NCBI GenBank assembly: GCA_910578105.1
Contig: CAJTPD010000012.1
Location: forward strand, 1-48,498
Length of the DNA stretch: 48,498 nucleotides
Direction of reading: 5' to 3'
Source of the DNA: an uncultured Odoribacter sp.
GTDB lineage: Bacteria > Bacteroidota > Bacteroidia > Bacteroidales > Marinifilaceae
Made by a program: the position numbers and the translations under genes. A model generated the notes under the pieces. That model was not told the origin of the DNA. It did no database searches and saw nothing but the letters and a program-made list of their open reading frames with translations. Below, one piece after another: positions 33,792 to 43,900 of the stretch (positions are counted from its first letter, which is position 1; every line of letters starts with the position of its first letter).

Positions 33792-35117
33792 ATGTTTGAG
33801 AATTTATCAGATAGACTGGAACGGTCATTTAAGATATTAAAAGGGCAGGGAAAGATTACGGAGCTTAATGTTGCGGAAACCTTGAAAGAGGTAAGACGTT
33901 CGTTGTTGGATGCCGACGTGAATTATAAAATTGCCAAGGATTTTACGAACCGGGTGAAGGAAAAAGCTTTAGGAATGAATGTTCTTACAGCAGTGAAGCC
34001 TGGTCAGATGATGGTAAAAATTGTGCATGATGAGTTGGCGGAACTGATGGGGGGGCATCATGTAGAGGTGGATTTGAAAGGAAATCCTGCTATTATTTTG
34101 ATGTCTGGTTTGCAAGGTTCGGGTAAGACTACTTTTTCCGGAAAGTTTGCCAATCTTTTAAAAAGCAAGAAAGGAAAGAAGCCTTTGCTGGTGGCTTGCG
34201 ACGTTTATCGTCCGGCTGCAATAGAGCAGTTGAAAGTGTTGGGACAGCAGTTGGAGGTGCCTGTATACAGTGATGAGACAACTAAGGACCCTGTAAGAAT
34301 AGCTCAGGATGCTATTAAGTTTGCGAAGTCCAACGGGAATGATGTTGTGATTGTCGATACTGCCGGACGTTTGGCTGTTGATGAGCAGATGATGAATGAG
34401 ATTGCGGCAATTAAAGCAGCCATTACTCCCAATGAGACTTTGTTTGTTGTGGATGCGATGACCGGTCAGGATGCGGTCAATACAGCAAAGGAGTTTAATG
34501 ATCGTCTGGATTTTAATGGAGTGATTCTGACTAAATTGGATGGTGATACCCGTGGTGGAGCGGCACTTTCTATCCGTACTATTGTTAATAAGCCGATAAA
34601 GTATGTAGGTACGGGCGAAAAGCTGGATGCTTTGGATGCTTTTCACCCGGAACGTATGGCGGACCGTATTTTGGGGATGGGGGATATTGTTTCTTTGGTG
34701 GAAAAGGCTCAGGAGCAATTTGATGCAGAGGAGGCAAAGAAACTGCAAAAGAAGATTTCCCGGAACCAATTTAATTTTAATGATTTTCTGAGTCAGATAC
34801 AGCAAATCAAGAAGATGGGTAATATTAAAGATTTAGCTTCTATGATTCCCGGAGTGGGAAAGGCATTAAAGGATGTGGATATTGATGACGATGCTTTCAA
34901 AGGGGTGGAGGCCATTATTTATTCGATGACTCCGAAGGAAAGGGAAAATCCGGATATTATCAATGGTTCGCGCCGGATGCGTATTGCTAAAGGAAGCGGC
35001 ACGACGGTTCAGGAGGTGAACCGGCTCTTGAAACAGTTTGAAGAGTCTAAAAAAATGATGAAAATGTTGTCCGGCGGAAGTAAGTTGATGCGTCGGATGC
35101 CGGGGATGAGGCGTTAA
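33792..35117 (+). CDS. ffh: Signal recognition particle protein Ffh (SRP54)
   Basis: This 441-residue GTPase binds 4.5S RNA and signal sequences and targets membrane proteins to FtsY and SecYEG. The helical N domain covers about 1-85. In the G domain, G1 is GLQGSGKTT at residues 106-114, with DTAGRL (G3), TKLDGDTRGG (G4) and the RILGMGD motif. The methionine-rich M domain follows (SGGSKLMRRMPGMRR at the end). Length and motifs are standard. folD follows after 33 bases. Confidence 0.97.
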   Translation: MFENLSDRLERSFKILKGQGKITELNVAETLKEVRRSLLDADVNYKIAKDFTNRVKEKALGMNVLTAVKPGQMMVKIVHDELAELMGGHHVEVDLKGNPAIILMSGLQGSGKTTFSGKFANLLKSKKGKKPLLVACDVYRPAAIEQLKVLGQQLEVPVYSDETTKDPVRIAQDAIKFAKSNGNDVVIVDTAGRLAVDEQMMNEIAAIKAAITPNETLFVVDAMTGQDAVNTAKEFNDRLDFNGVILTKLDGDTRGGAALSIRTIVNKPIKYVGTGEKLDALDAFHPERMADRILGMGDIVSLVEKAQEQFDAEEAKKLQKKISRNQFNFNDFLSQIQQIKKMGNIKDLASMIPGVGKALKDVDIDDDAFKGVEAIIYSMTPKERENPDIINGSRRMRIAKGSGTTVQEVNRLLKQFEESKKMMKMLSGGSKLMRRMPGMRR

Positions 35118-35150
35118 AATTTTGCATGTAATCAAATTTATATATGATTT

Positions 35151-36023
35151 ATGGAGTTAATAGACGGAAAGAAAATTTCAGCTCAAATCAAACAGGAGTT
35201 GGCAGATGAGGTGGCCCGGTTGAAGGCAGCAGGACATAAGGCTCCTCATTTAGTGGCTGTATTGGTAGGGAATGATGCTGCCAGTGAAACTTATGTGGCC
35301 AGTAAAGTGAAAGCTTGTCAGGAAGTTGGATTTAAAAGTACGGAATTGCGTTATTCAGCCGATATAACTGAGGAACAGTTGCTGGAGGTGGTTGATAAAT
35401 TGAACAAAGATGCTGATGTTGATGGGTATATAGTGCAATTGCCTCTTCCTGAACATATTTCTGAGCAGAAAGTATTGTTGGCTATTGCTCCCGATAAAGA
35501 TGTTGACGGTTTTCATCCTTGTAATGTAGGGAAAATGGTCACCGGATTGCCTGCTTATTTGCCTGCCACTCCTGCCGGTATTGTTGAATTGTTGAGACGT
35601 TATGATATTCCCACTCAGGGAAAGCATTGTGTGGTCATCGGACGTAGCAATATTGTTGGTACTCCGATGGCAGTTCTGATGTCCAGAAAAGATAAACATG
35701 CTGATTGTACGGTGACTATTTGTCACAGTCGTACACAGAATATCAAGGATTATACTTTGCAGGCGGATATTCTCATTGTGGCTTTAGGCAAGCCTCATTT
35801 TGTTACTGCCGACATGGTCAAAGAGGGGGCAGTGATTGTGGATGTAGGCATTCACCGGGTGCCTTCTGATAGGACGAAATCCGGTTTTTGCCTGACCGGG
35901 GACGTGGATTTTGAAAATGTAGCTCCCAAATGTTCTTATATTACACCGGTTCCGGGTGGGGTTGGACCTATGACAATCGTATCGCTTTTGCAGAATACGT
36001 TGAAAGCTTATAAAGGTCTTTAA
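35151..36023 (+). CDS. folD: Bifunctional methylenetetrahydrofolate dehydrogenase/cyclohydrolase
   Basis: The 290-residue enzyme interconverts 5,10-methylene-, 5,10-methenyl- and 10-formyl-tetrahydrofolate. Family blocks include YVASKVKACQEVGF (with the catalytic Lys), DGYIVQLPLPEHI, PDKDVDGFHPCNVGKM, the NADP-binding VVIGRSNIVGTPMAVLMSRK, and the C-terminal PVPGGVGPMTIVSLLQNTLKA. It provides methylene-THF, the substrate of MetF encoded on the other strand 4 kb away. It lies in the ffh-folD-spm-mnmA run with short gaps. Confidence 0.97.
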   Translation: MELIDGKKISAQIKQELADEVARLKAAGHKAPHLVAVLVGNDAASETYVASKVKACQEVGFKSTELRYSADITEEQLLEVVDKLNKDADVDGYIVQLPLPEHISEQKVLLAIAPDKDVDGFHPCNVGKMVTGLPAYLPATPAGIVELLRRYDIPTQGKHCVVIGRSNIVGTPMAVLMSRKDKHADCTVTICHSRTQNIKDYTLQADILIVALGKPHFVTADMVKEGAVIVDVGIHRVPSDRTKSGFCLTGDVDFENVAPKCSYITPVPGGVGPMTIVSLLQNTLKAYKGL

Positions 36024-36040
36024 GTACAATTGTAAGTTTT

Positions 36041-37273
36041 ATGGTTCTCAATTACATTTGGATATTTTTCTTTGCCACCGCATTTGTAGTTGCTTTGTAT
36101 CGGCTGGTATTTATGGGAGACACCGAAGTATTTGGAGTAATTATAAAGTCTTCTTTTGATATGTCCAGGACCGGATTTGAAATTTCTCTGGGTTTGACCG
36201 GAGTATTGACTTTATGGATGGGGATTATGAAGATTGGGGAGCGTGGGGGAGCTGTCGGAGTAATGTCCCGTTTGATTAGTCCTTTTTTCCGCCGTTTATT
36301 TCCCGGATTGTCTGCAAACCATCCGGCTCATGGTTCGATTATGATGAATCTGGCGGCTAATATGCTGGGGTTGGATAATGCGGCTACTCCTATGGGGCTA
36401 AAAGCTATGCAGCAAATGCAGGAGGTGAATCCTGACAGTAAGTCGGCTTCTGATGCCCAGATTATGTTTCTGGTGTTGAACACTTCCGGATTAACCATTG
36501 TTCCGGTGTCGATTATGGTCTACCGGGCCCAGATGGGAGCGGCTAATCCTACTGATATTTTTATTCCGATTTTGATTGCTACTTATTTTTCGACGCTGGT
36601 TGGGTTAATTGCTGTGGCTCTCTGGCAACGGATAAATTTGTTTGACAAGGTGATATTGGCTTATTTGGGGGGAGGTTCGGCAGTTTTAGCCGGAGTAATC
36701 TGGTATTTCTCTTCTTTGGATAAAGAAGCATTGACTGTTGCTTCCAATGTTGTCAGTAATGTTGTCCTTTTTGGAATTATTATATCTTTTATCATTATGG
36801 CAGCCTGGCGGAAGATTAATGTTTACGATGCTTTTATTGACGGAGCTAAGGATGGTTTTGCGACAGCAGTCCGGATTATTCCTTATTTGATAGCTATATT
36901 GGTGGCAATCGGGGTATTCAGGGCATCGGGGGCAATGGATATTCTGATGGGGGGAATTGTAAAATTGGTCGAGGGGTGTGGTTTTAATGCCGATTGGGTA
37001 AATGCTTTGCCGACAGCCTTGATGAAACCACTGAGTGGTAGCGGGGCCCGGGGAATGATGATTGATACGATGAATACTTTCGGAGCGGATTCGTTTGCCG
37101 GCCGTCTGGCTTCTACTTTTCAGGGAGCTACGGATACCACCTTTTATATTATTGCCGTTTATTTCGGTTCTGTGGGTATTAAGAATACCCGTTATGCGGT
37201 TCCTTGCGGATTGATGGCTGATTTTGCCGGAATTATGGCTGCTATTGTTGTGGCTTATTTCTTTTTTGCCTGA
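36041..37273 (+). CDS. Fused SpmA-SpmB nucleoside-recognition (Gate) membrane protein
   Basis: The 410-residue polytopic protein joins two units that are separate spmA and spmB genes in Bacillus. The first half has GERGGAVGVMSRLISPFFRRLFP and MMNLAANMLGLDNAATPMGLKAM (SpmA-like). The second half from about 240 has INVYDAFIDGAKDGFATAVRIIPYLIAILVAI and GARGMMIDTMNTFGADS (SpmB-like). Bacillus members affect spore maturation, but this organism does not sporulate. Fused forms in Bacteroidota have no settled role, perhaps transport. The gap to folD is 17 bases. Confidence 0.87.
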   Translation: MVLNYIWIFFFATAFVVALYRLVFMGDTEVFGVIIKSSFDMSRTGFEISLGLTGVLTLWMGIMKIGERGGAVGVMSRLISPFFRRLFPGLSANHPAHGSIMMNLAANMLGLDNAATPMGLKAMQQMQEVNPDSKSASDAQIMFLVLNTSGLTIVPVSIMVYRAQMGAANPTDIFIPILIATYFSTLVGLIAVALWQRINLFDKVILAYLGGGSAVLAGVIWYFSSLDKEALTVASNVVSNVVLFGIIISFIIMAAWRKINVYDAFIDGAKDGFATAVRIIPYLIAILVAIGVFRASGAMDILMGGIVKLVEGCGFNADWVNALPTALMKPLSGSGARGMMIDTMNTFGADSFAGRLASTFQGATDTTFYIIAVYFGSVGIKNTRYAVPCGLMADFAGIMAAIVVAYFFFA

Positions 37274-37288
37274 CGAATCCGGAAAGTT

Positions 37289-38323
37289 ATGGAGCGGGTT
37301 GTTGTCGGAATGAGCGGAGGAATTGACAGTTTTGTTACTGCGATGTTATTGCGTGAACAAGGGTATGAGGTTGTTGGTGTTACGTTGCAGTTGTGGGAAA
37401 AGAATGACCTGACTCAGGTCAGAGATCTCTGTGACAAGATAAATATTCCTTTATTTCTTAAAGAAGGACGGTCATTGTTCCGGCACACTGTGGTTGAGCC
37501 TTTTGTGGAATCTTATCTGCGGGGTTTGACTCCCAGTCCCTGTTGTATGTGTAATCGTTTGGTGAAATGGAAATTGTTACAGGAGGTGGCTGATGAATAT
37601 GGTGCGAAATATATAGCTACGGGGCATTATGTGCGGATTGCCTGTTTGGCCGGGAAATATTATATCCGTAAAGGGATTGACCCGCAGAAAGACCAGTCTT
37701 ATTTTTTATGGGGTGTTTCTCAGGAAATACTGAAAAGGGCATTGACTCCTTTGGGGGATTATACCAAGGCACAAGTGAAAGAGTGGGCCGGAAAAAATGG
37801 TTATGTACAGTTGGCGGATAAACCGGAGAGCATGGGGGTATGTTTTTTGCAAAAAAAAGATTACCGGGCGTTTGTACAACAAAACACAACGGCGGTATGT
37901 CTTCCGGGAAAAATTGTCGGGCCCACGGGTAAGGTGCTTGGTGAACATGCAGGACTTTTGAATTACACAATTGGACAAAAGAGAGGAATTCCTTCGGAGG
38001 ATGGTGAAATTTTTTATGTCAGAGAGATAGATACTGAAAATAATGTTATTCTGGTAGCTCCCAGAGCTGCTTTATTTACCGGTTCTATTCTTGTAGAAAG
38101 GGTTCAGGTTGTTAGTAAAGAGGATTTATGGGCTTCGGATGTGGAAATTAAAATCAGGGGGCTTGGTTTAAATCCCAGGGGGTATGTCCGGATAGAGGAG
38201 CTGGATGAATGCCGGCTGAGAGTTTATTTGCCGGAACCGGCTTGGGCTGTGGCTCCTGGACAGCCGGTGGCCTTTTATCGGGGAGATATTTTATTGGGCG
38301 GAGGGATTGCCGGGAAAGATTAA
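37289..38323 (+). CDS. mnmA: tRNA-specific 2-thiouridylase MnmA
   Basis: The 344-residue enzyme adds sulfur to U34 of tRNA Lys, Glu and Gln. The PP-loop SGGIDS is at residues 9-14. The candidate catalytic cysteines are C88 (in CCMCN) and C185 (in ESMGVCFL), matching E. coli C102 and C199. C-terminal blocks LLNYTIGQKRGI and RGDILLGGGI are present. It is shorter than E. coli MnmA (368 residues). Bacteroidota often carry two mnmA-like genes, so this may be one of a pair. It follows the spm gene by 15 bases. Confidence 0.9.
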   Translation: MERVVVGMSGGIDSFVTAMLLREQGYEVVGVTLQLWEKNDLTQVRDLCDKINIPLFLKEGRSLFRHTVVEPFVESYLRGLTPSPCCMCNRLVKWKLLQEVADEYGAKYIATGHYVRIACLAGKYYIRKGIDPQKDQSYFLWGVSQEILKRALTPLGDYTKAQVKEWAGKNGYVQLADKPESMGVCFLQKKDYRAFVQQNTTAVCLPGKIVGPTGKVLGEHAGLLNYTIGQKRGIPSEDGEIFYVREIDTENNVILVAPRAALFTGSILVERVQVVSKEDLWASDVEIKIRGLGLNPRGYVRIEELDECRLRVYLPEPAWAVAPGQPVAFYRGDILLGGGIAGKD

Positions 38324-38430
38324 ATCCTGTGCGGAGTGGAAAGTATCCGGAATTGACCGGAAAAATTCGATAAAACTATTTGCTTTTATTGCAGAATTCA
38401 GGAAATTTCCTTTTCTTTGCAGCGGTAAAT

Positions 38431-38503
38431 ACGGGTGTAGCTCAGTTGGTAGAGCACTGGTCTCCAAAACCAGGTGTCGGGAGTTCGAGTCTCTCCTCCC
38501 GTG
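38431..38503 (+). tRNA. trnW: tRNA-Trp (anticodon CCA), copy 2
   Basis: All 73 bases are identical to the copy at 7395-7467, including the acceptor T-T mismatch. Here it sits between mnmA and marC with its own terminator just downstream. The identity stops at the gene ends: flanks differ at once on both sides. Confidence 0.96.
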
Positions 38504-38508
38504 CATAG

Positions 38509-38536
38509 AACGCGATCTGAAAAGATGGCGTTTTTT
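38509..38536 (+). terminator. Terminator after tRNA-Trp copy 2
   Basis: AACGCGATCT pairs with AGATGGCGTT with one G-G mismatch around GAAA, and a run of six T residues follows. It begins five bases after the tRNA. Confidence 0.8.
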
Positions 38537-38600
38537 ATTTTCCGGTTCCTTGTTTTATGGTCATGAAAAATTAATTTTTGATTTTAATCCTGAAATAGAG

Positions 38601-39230
38601 ATGTTTACATTTTGTTTGCTTTGTTTTACTTCCTTTTTTACCTTGATTAATCCGTTGGGAGCGATGCCGGTATTCATGACTATGACCATGGAATTGGATG
38701 AGAAAGAACGTCGGAAAGTGGCGTGGAAAGCTTCTTTGGTATCTTTTCTGATTATTATGCTTTTTGCTATTTCAGGGGATTTGTTGTTTCGTTTTTTCGG
38801 AATTTCTATAAATAGCTTGCGGATTGTCGGAGGTATAATTTTCCTGATAATGGGGATGGATATGTTGCAAGCCCGGTTAGTGAAGACTAAAGTTAAAGAG
38901 TCTGAGGTAAAAAGTTATGTAAATGATATTTCCATCACCCCTTTATCTATTCCCATGTTGTGCGGACCAGGTGCCATTACCAATGCTATTGTTATGTGGA
39001 ACCGCGCAACGGATTGGGAAATGAAATCGATTATGGTTGTTGCTGTGGCATTTGTTATTATGTTGGTTTATTGTATATTGCGGAGTTCATCACGAATTAT
39101 TAAAATCTTAGGAGAAACCGGTAATAATGTTATGATGAGATTGATGGGTTTAATTGTTATGGTTATTGCTGTGGAGTTTTTCTTCAGTGGTCTGAAACCT
39201 ATAGTTATTGATATTTTTACCTCCTTTTGA
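38601..39230 (+). CDS. MarC-family integral membrane protein
   Basis: The 209-residue protein has six hydrophobic segments in the MarC layout: FFTLINPLGAMPVFMTMTM in the first helix, then RIVGGIIFLIMGMDMLQA and PLSIPMLCGPGAITNAIVM. MarC proteins were named after the mar locus of E. coli, but no transport function is proven. ATG 38601 is chosen because longer in-frame starts, back to 38307, would read through the tRNA and its terminator. Confidence 0.88.
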   Translation: MFTFCLLCFTSFFTLINPLGAMPVFMTMTMELDEKERRKVAWKASLVSFLIIMLFAISGDLLFRFFGISINSLRIVGGIIFLIMGMDMLQARLVKTKVKESEVKSYVNDISITPLSIPMLCGPGAITNAIVMWNRATDWEMKSIMVVAVAFVIMLVYCILRSSSRIIKILGETGNNVMMRLMGLIVMVIAVEFFFSGLKPIVIDIFTSF

Positions 39231-39241
39231 TTTTGTTTATT

Positions 39242-40003
39242 TTAAATTATCTCGAATAATTTCAGTGCGACGAAGACGAGGGTTACGAGAAGAATGTAGC
39301 GGATATATTTTGTCCCCCATTTGATACTGAGTCGGGTGCCGGTCCATGCTCCGGCCATATTGCCACAAGCCAGGAGCAATCCGCTTTCCCAGTCAACCAA
39401 ATTGTGCCAGATAAAGATTCCCAGGGCAAATAGGGTATAGACAAGAATCAGGAGAATTTTCATGGCATTTGCTTTAAGCAGGTCGTATCCATTTTCCAAA
39501 ACAAGGCCGGCTAACAGGAAAAAACCGACGCCTATTTGGATAAAACCTCCATAAAAACCAATTCCGAAAAATATCAGGAACCGAAGCCAAGGATTTTTTG
39601 CTGTTGCTTTATCCGGATGATTTTTTATCCAGGTGTCAGGTGCTGACAATATCATAAAGAACAGGATGATCAAAAGCGTACCGATCACTTTTTTCAGTAT
39701 TTCTTCATGGATATCCACTGCTAAAAAGGCTCCGAGTATACTCCCCAGCGTAGTTGGGAATAATAATTTAGAGTCGCTTTTTAAGTCCAGTATCTTTTTT
39801 TCCCGGAATGTGGCAGTAGAGATAATATTTTGTAAAAGTATAGCAACCCTGTTTGTGGCGTTTGCAATGTTGGCCGGCAATCCCAGAAAAATCAGAAAGG
39901 GGACGACGAGCAGAGAACCGCCTCCTGCAAACATATTAATGAATCCGGAAGCAAATCCCAGTAGAATAAGAAAAAAAATATTTGTATCTGTTAGCATGTA
40001 CAT
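39242..40003 (-). CDS. TauE/SafE (TSUP) family permease
   Basis: The 253-residue membrane protein has about eight hydrophobic segments and the two internal repeats of the TSUP family: FASGFINMFAGGGSLLVVPFL near the N-terminus, then GIGFYGGFIQIGVGFFLL (about 145-165). Members move sulfite, sulfonates or sulfide-derived compounds. It starts 15 bases after metF and ends the sulfur-methionine run, so transport of a sulfur compound is the likely job, by context only. Translation could start at 40003 or at the next ATG, 39997. Confidence 0.85.
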   Translation of the reverse strand: MYMLTDTNIFFLILLGFASGFINMFAGGGSLLVVPFLIFLGLPANIANATNRVAILLQNIISTATFREKKILDLKSDSKLLFPTTLGSILGAFLAVDIHEEILKKVIGTLLIILFFMILSAPDTWIKNHPDKATAKNPWLRFLIFFGIGFYGGFIQIGVGFFLLAGLVLENGYDLLKANAMKILLILVYTLFALGIFIWHNLVDWESGLLLACGNMAGAWTGTRLSIKWGTKYIRYILLVTLVFVALKLFEII

Positions 40004-40018
40004 GGGGATAAAATGGTT

Positions 40019-40975
40019 TCAGAATGCTCTTTTTAAAATTTCCCGGATATTGTCGGCTTTTCCCATTGTGTAGTAATGAATGGCCGGTGCCCCGTGGGCC
40101 AGCAAGTCTTTACTTTGCGATGTGCACCATTCGATGCCTATCTGGTAAATTTCCTGATTGTCTTTGCATTTGCGTATTTCGTTCATCAAGTCCTGTGGCA
40201 GGTCGATGCTGAATGCCCGTGGAAGCATTTCAATGTGAGTGCGGGTAGAAATCGGTTTTAAGCCTGGAATGATGGGGACTGAAATGCCGGCAGCCCGGCA
40301 TTTTTCGACAAAACCATAGAATTTTTTGTTGTCGAAGAACATTTGTGTGACGATATAGTCTGCTCCGGCCTCTACTTTTTGTTTCAGGTTTTCGATGTCG
40401 ATATCAATGTTGGGGGCTTCGTAGTGTTTTTCCGGATATGCGGCAACTCCGATACAGAAATTGGTATGTACGGCATTGGTGAGCGTTTCGTCGAGATAGA
40501 TGCCCCGGTTCATGTTGTGGATTTGTTTTACGAGTTCACAACTGTAGCGGTGGCCGTCGGGTTCGGGTACGAAATATTTCTGGCCGGGAATGGCATCTCC
40601 GCGCAAAGCTACGACGTTTTGGATGTCCAGAAAATTGAGGTCGATTAAGTCATTCTCCAATTGGTATTTGCTGGCTCCTCCGCAAATCAGGTGGGGGACA
40701 ACTTCAACCGGGAAACGTTTCATAATGGCTGCGGCAATAGCTACCGAACCCGGTCGTTTGGTCAAGATGGCTTTTTCAAATGTTCCGTCTGGCTTTTGCC
40801 GGTATTCTATCTCGTCCCGGTGGTAGGTGATGTTGATGAAAGGCGGGGCAAATTCCATCAAGGGTTCGATGGCGTTGTACAATTTACTGATGTCGCTTCC
40901 TTTTAAGGGAGGTACTAACTCAAATGATGCAAAAGGAGCCTTTTTTTTATTGATGATGTCAATAACTTTTGTCAT
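40019..40975 (-). CDS. metF: Methylenetetrahydrofolate reductase
   Basis: The 318-residue flavoenzyme reduces 5,10-methylene-THF to 5-methyl-THF, the methyl donor for MetH. The (beta/alpha)8 barrel starts FASFELVPPLKG (with the conserved Glu) and carries VVALRGDAIPGQ, the FAD-contact region IGVAAYPEKHYEAP, and DYIVTQMFFDNKKFYGFVEKC followed by PIIPGLKPI. It lies 13 bases behind metH, clearly cotranscribed, and ahead of the TSUP permease. Confidence 0.96.
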   Translation of the reverse strand: MTKVIDIINKKKAPFASFELVPPLKGSDISKLYNAIEPLMEFAPPFINITYHRDEIEYRQKPDGTFEKAILTKRPGSVAIAAAIMKRFPVEVVPHLICGGASKYQLENDLIDLNFLDIQNVVALRGDAIPGQKYFVPEPDGHRYSCELVKQIHNMNRGIYLDETLTNAVHTNFCIGVAAYPEKHYEAPNIDIDIENLKQKVEAGADYIVTQMFFDNKKFYGFVEKCRAAGISVPIIPGLKPISTRTHIEMLPRAFSIDLPQDLMNEIRKCKDNQEIYQIGIEWCTSQSKDLLAHGAPAIHYYTMGKADNIREILKRAF

Positions 40976-40988
40976 AGTTCTGGGTTTA

Positions 40989-43900
40989 TTACATTCCTAA
41001 TAATCTTTTTCCTTCTCCGGGGGTTATATTCCGTTTGTTGCAATAGTCTGCCAGTTGGTCGGCACCGATTTTTCCAATACTGAAATAGCGGGCTTGGGGG
41101 TGGGCTATCAGCATGCCACAGAGACTGGTGGTTGGGTTTATGGCATAAGATGAAGTCAGGGAAACTCCGATTTTTACCGGAGCATCCAACAGGTCGAATA
41201 CATCTTTTTTCAAAGAATGGTCCGGACAGGCGGAATAGCCAAAAGCCGGGCGGATCATATGAACCCCACTGTTTAATTGTTCGTGCATCCATTCTGCTAA
41301 AGCTTCGGTGAAGCGAGCACATAGGCTTTCCCGCAGCAAGTGGGTGAAATCCCGGCAATCACAGCCGGGATGCCGGTCGGCTACTTTCAGGGCAAATAAC
41401 CCGATTTTATTTTTTCCGTATGTTTTCGGGCAGATAAAATCCGTCAGGCTCAAATGTTCGCTGTCTGCTTTTTGCTGCCGGAGCATAGGAAGACGGTGAC
41501 CGTTGTCAAATACGATTTCGTCGTTTTCAGCATAGACGTCAAAGAATTTTACGCAGGTCATTGCTTCAAATTCGTTGTTTGCAATGATTGTGTCCAATGT
41601 TTCAAGGGCGGCCTGATAGGTTTGTGCTGCTTCTTTGTTTTGTTGTATAATCTCCGGAAATTTACCTTTAAAACCCCAGAAGTGAAAAAAAGGCGTCCAA
41701 TTGATTTTGTCAGCCAGTGATTGCAGGTCGACTGTATTTCCCGGCATATTGTGTTGGCCGAAAGCGGGAGATTGCAGGTAGCTTTCCTTGCTGAAAGCTG
41801 TATTTTTCCTGTAGTTTCCGGATGAAGAGGGGGATAGTGACCGGGCTTTTGCGTAGGGAATGAGTTGTTCTTGTTTTTCATTGTATTGCCGGCGGATTTT
41901 TTCTTGTCCGGCTTTTTCCTGAAGGATATAGTTTTCCCTGTCGGTCAGCAGGCGTTTGATGATGCCGGCAGTGTGCGAGGCATCTCCGCCGTGAATAACA
42001 CAACCATTTTCATACAAAGGGGCCAGTTTTACGGCCGTGTGGACGGATGAGGTAGTGGCACCTCCCACGAGCAGAGGGATATGAAGTTGTTCTTTTTGCA
42101 GAAGTTTACACAGTGCTTCCATTTCATTCAGGGACGGGGTTATCAGTCCACTGATGCCGATTACGTCTGCATGGTGGGCTTTGGCGGCGGCAATGATGTT
42201 CTGATTGTCTGCCATGACTCCCAGGTCGATGACATCGAAATTGTTGCAGGTCAGTACAATGCCGACAATGTTTTTGCCGATATCATGAACATCGCCTTTG
42301 GCCGTTGCTAGAATGATTTTATGGCGTTGCACTGTGCCGTTTTCCGACAGATTATGTTTTTCTATTTCAGGTTGGAGAATAGTTACAGCTGATTTCATTG
42401 TTTTTGCTGATTTTACAACTTGAGGCAGGAACATTTTACCTTCTCCGAATAGTGTTCCTACCTGGTCCATACCGTACATTAATGGTCCTTCAATGATTTC
42501 TACGGGAGAGGGGTAGACGGCAAGGGCTTCTTTCAGGTCTTCCGGCAAATATTCCGTTGTCCCTTTGATGAGGGCATAACTAAGTCTGTCTTTCAGGGAA
42601 TAGTTGCGCCATTCTGCATTTTTTTCCGGTTGGTTGCCGGAGTTTTTGTTTTCTTTGATATGTTCTGCCAGTTCTATCAAATGTTCTGTTGCATCCGGCC
42701 GTTTGTTTAATACAACATTTTCCACAACTTGTAACAATTCCGGATGAATGTCGTTGTACACCCGTAACATAGCAGGATTTACAATAGCCATGTCAAGTCC
42801 GGCCTGGATGGCATGATAGAGAAAGACGGAATGCATAGCTTCTCTTACCGGGTTGTTGCCACGGAAGGAGAAAGAGAGATTGGAGACTCCGCCGGAGGTG
42901 CGGCATCCGGGCAGGTTGTTTTTTATCCATGCTACAGCGCGGATGAAATCCACACCGTAATTGTTATGTTCTTCCAATCCTGTACCAATGGCGAGAATGT
43001 TAACATCAAAGATGATATCTTCCGGATGAAATCCGGCTTTCCCGGTCAATAGATGATAGGCGCGTTTGCAGATTTCGATTTTTCGTTCGTAGGTCACGGC
43101 TTGTCCTTGTTCGTCAAAAGCCATTACGACAGTAGCTGCTCCCAGCCGGTGAATTTCGCGGGCTTTGTTCAGAAAAGTTTCTTCTCCTTCTTTCAGACTA
43201 ATGGAATTGACGATGCATTTGCCTTGTGCGTTTTTCAGTCCGGCTAAGATGGTGTTCCAGTCGGAGGAGTCTATCATTAGTGCTGCTTTGGCTATGTCCG
43301 GGTCGTTGCTGATGTAGCGGACAAAGGTGGTCATTTCTGCAGCACTATCGAGTAGCGCATCGTCCATGTTGATGTCAATGACGGAAGCTCCGTCTTCGAT
43401 TTGTTGCCGGGCAATCCGGGCTGCTTCTTCATAAGCTTTGGTTTTGATTAGTTTACAGAATTTGGCGGAACCGGCAACATTGGTACGTTCTCCGATATTG
43501 ATAAAATTGTTTTTTTCTTTGTTTATTGTGATTTTATCTAAGCCGCTGACGGTGAGTTGTGCCGGGATTTCCGGTATCCGGCGCGGGGGGATTCCTTGTA
43601 AGGCGTTGCGGATGGCGCGGATATGGGCTGGGGTAGTTCCGCAGCATCCTCCTGCTATGTTCAGCAGACCTTCGGAGGCCATTTGCCGCAGGCAGGAGGC
43701 TGTCAGTTCCGGATTTTCATCATATTCGCCCATTTCATTCGGTAGTCCGGCGTTGGGATATATGCTCAGAGGACATGGGATTGTTTTGGATAATTGTTCC
43801 AGAAATGGCAATAGGTCTGTTGCACCAAATGAGCAGTTTAAACCGAAACTGAAAAGCGGATAGTGGGAAATGGCTGTGTAAAGTGCTTCCAGGCTTTGAC

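Noticed and set aside
38307..38600. N-terminal extension of marC by 98 residues
   Set aside because: It would be translated through tRNA-Trp copy 2 and its terminator, and MarC homologues start at the ATG at 38601.
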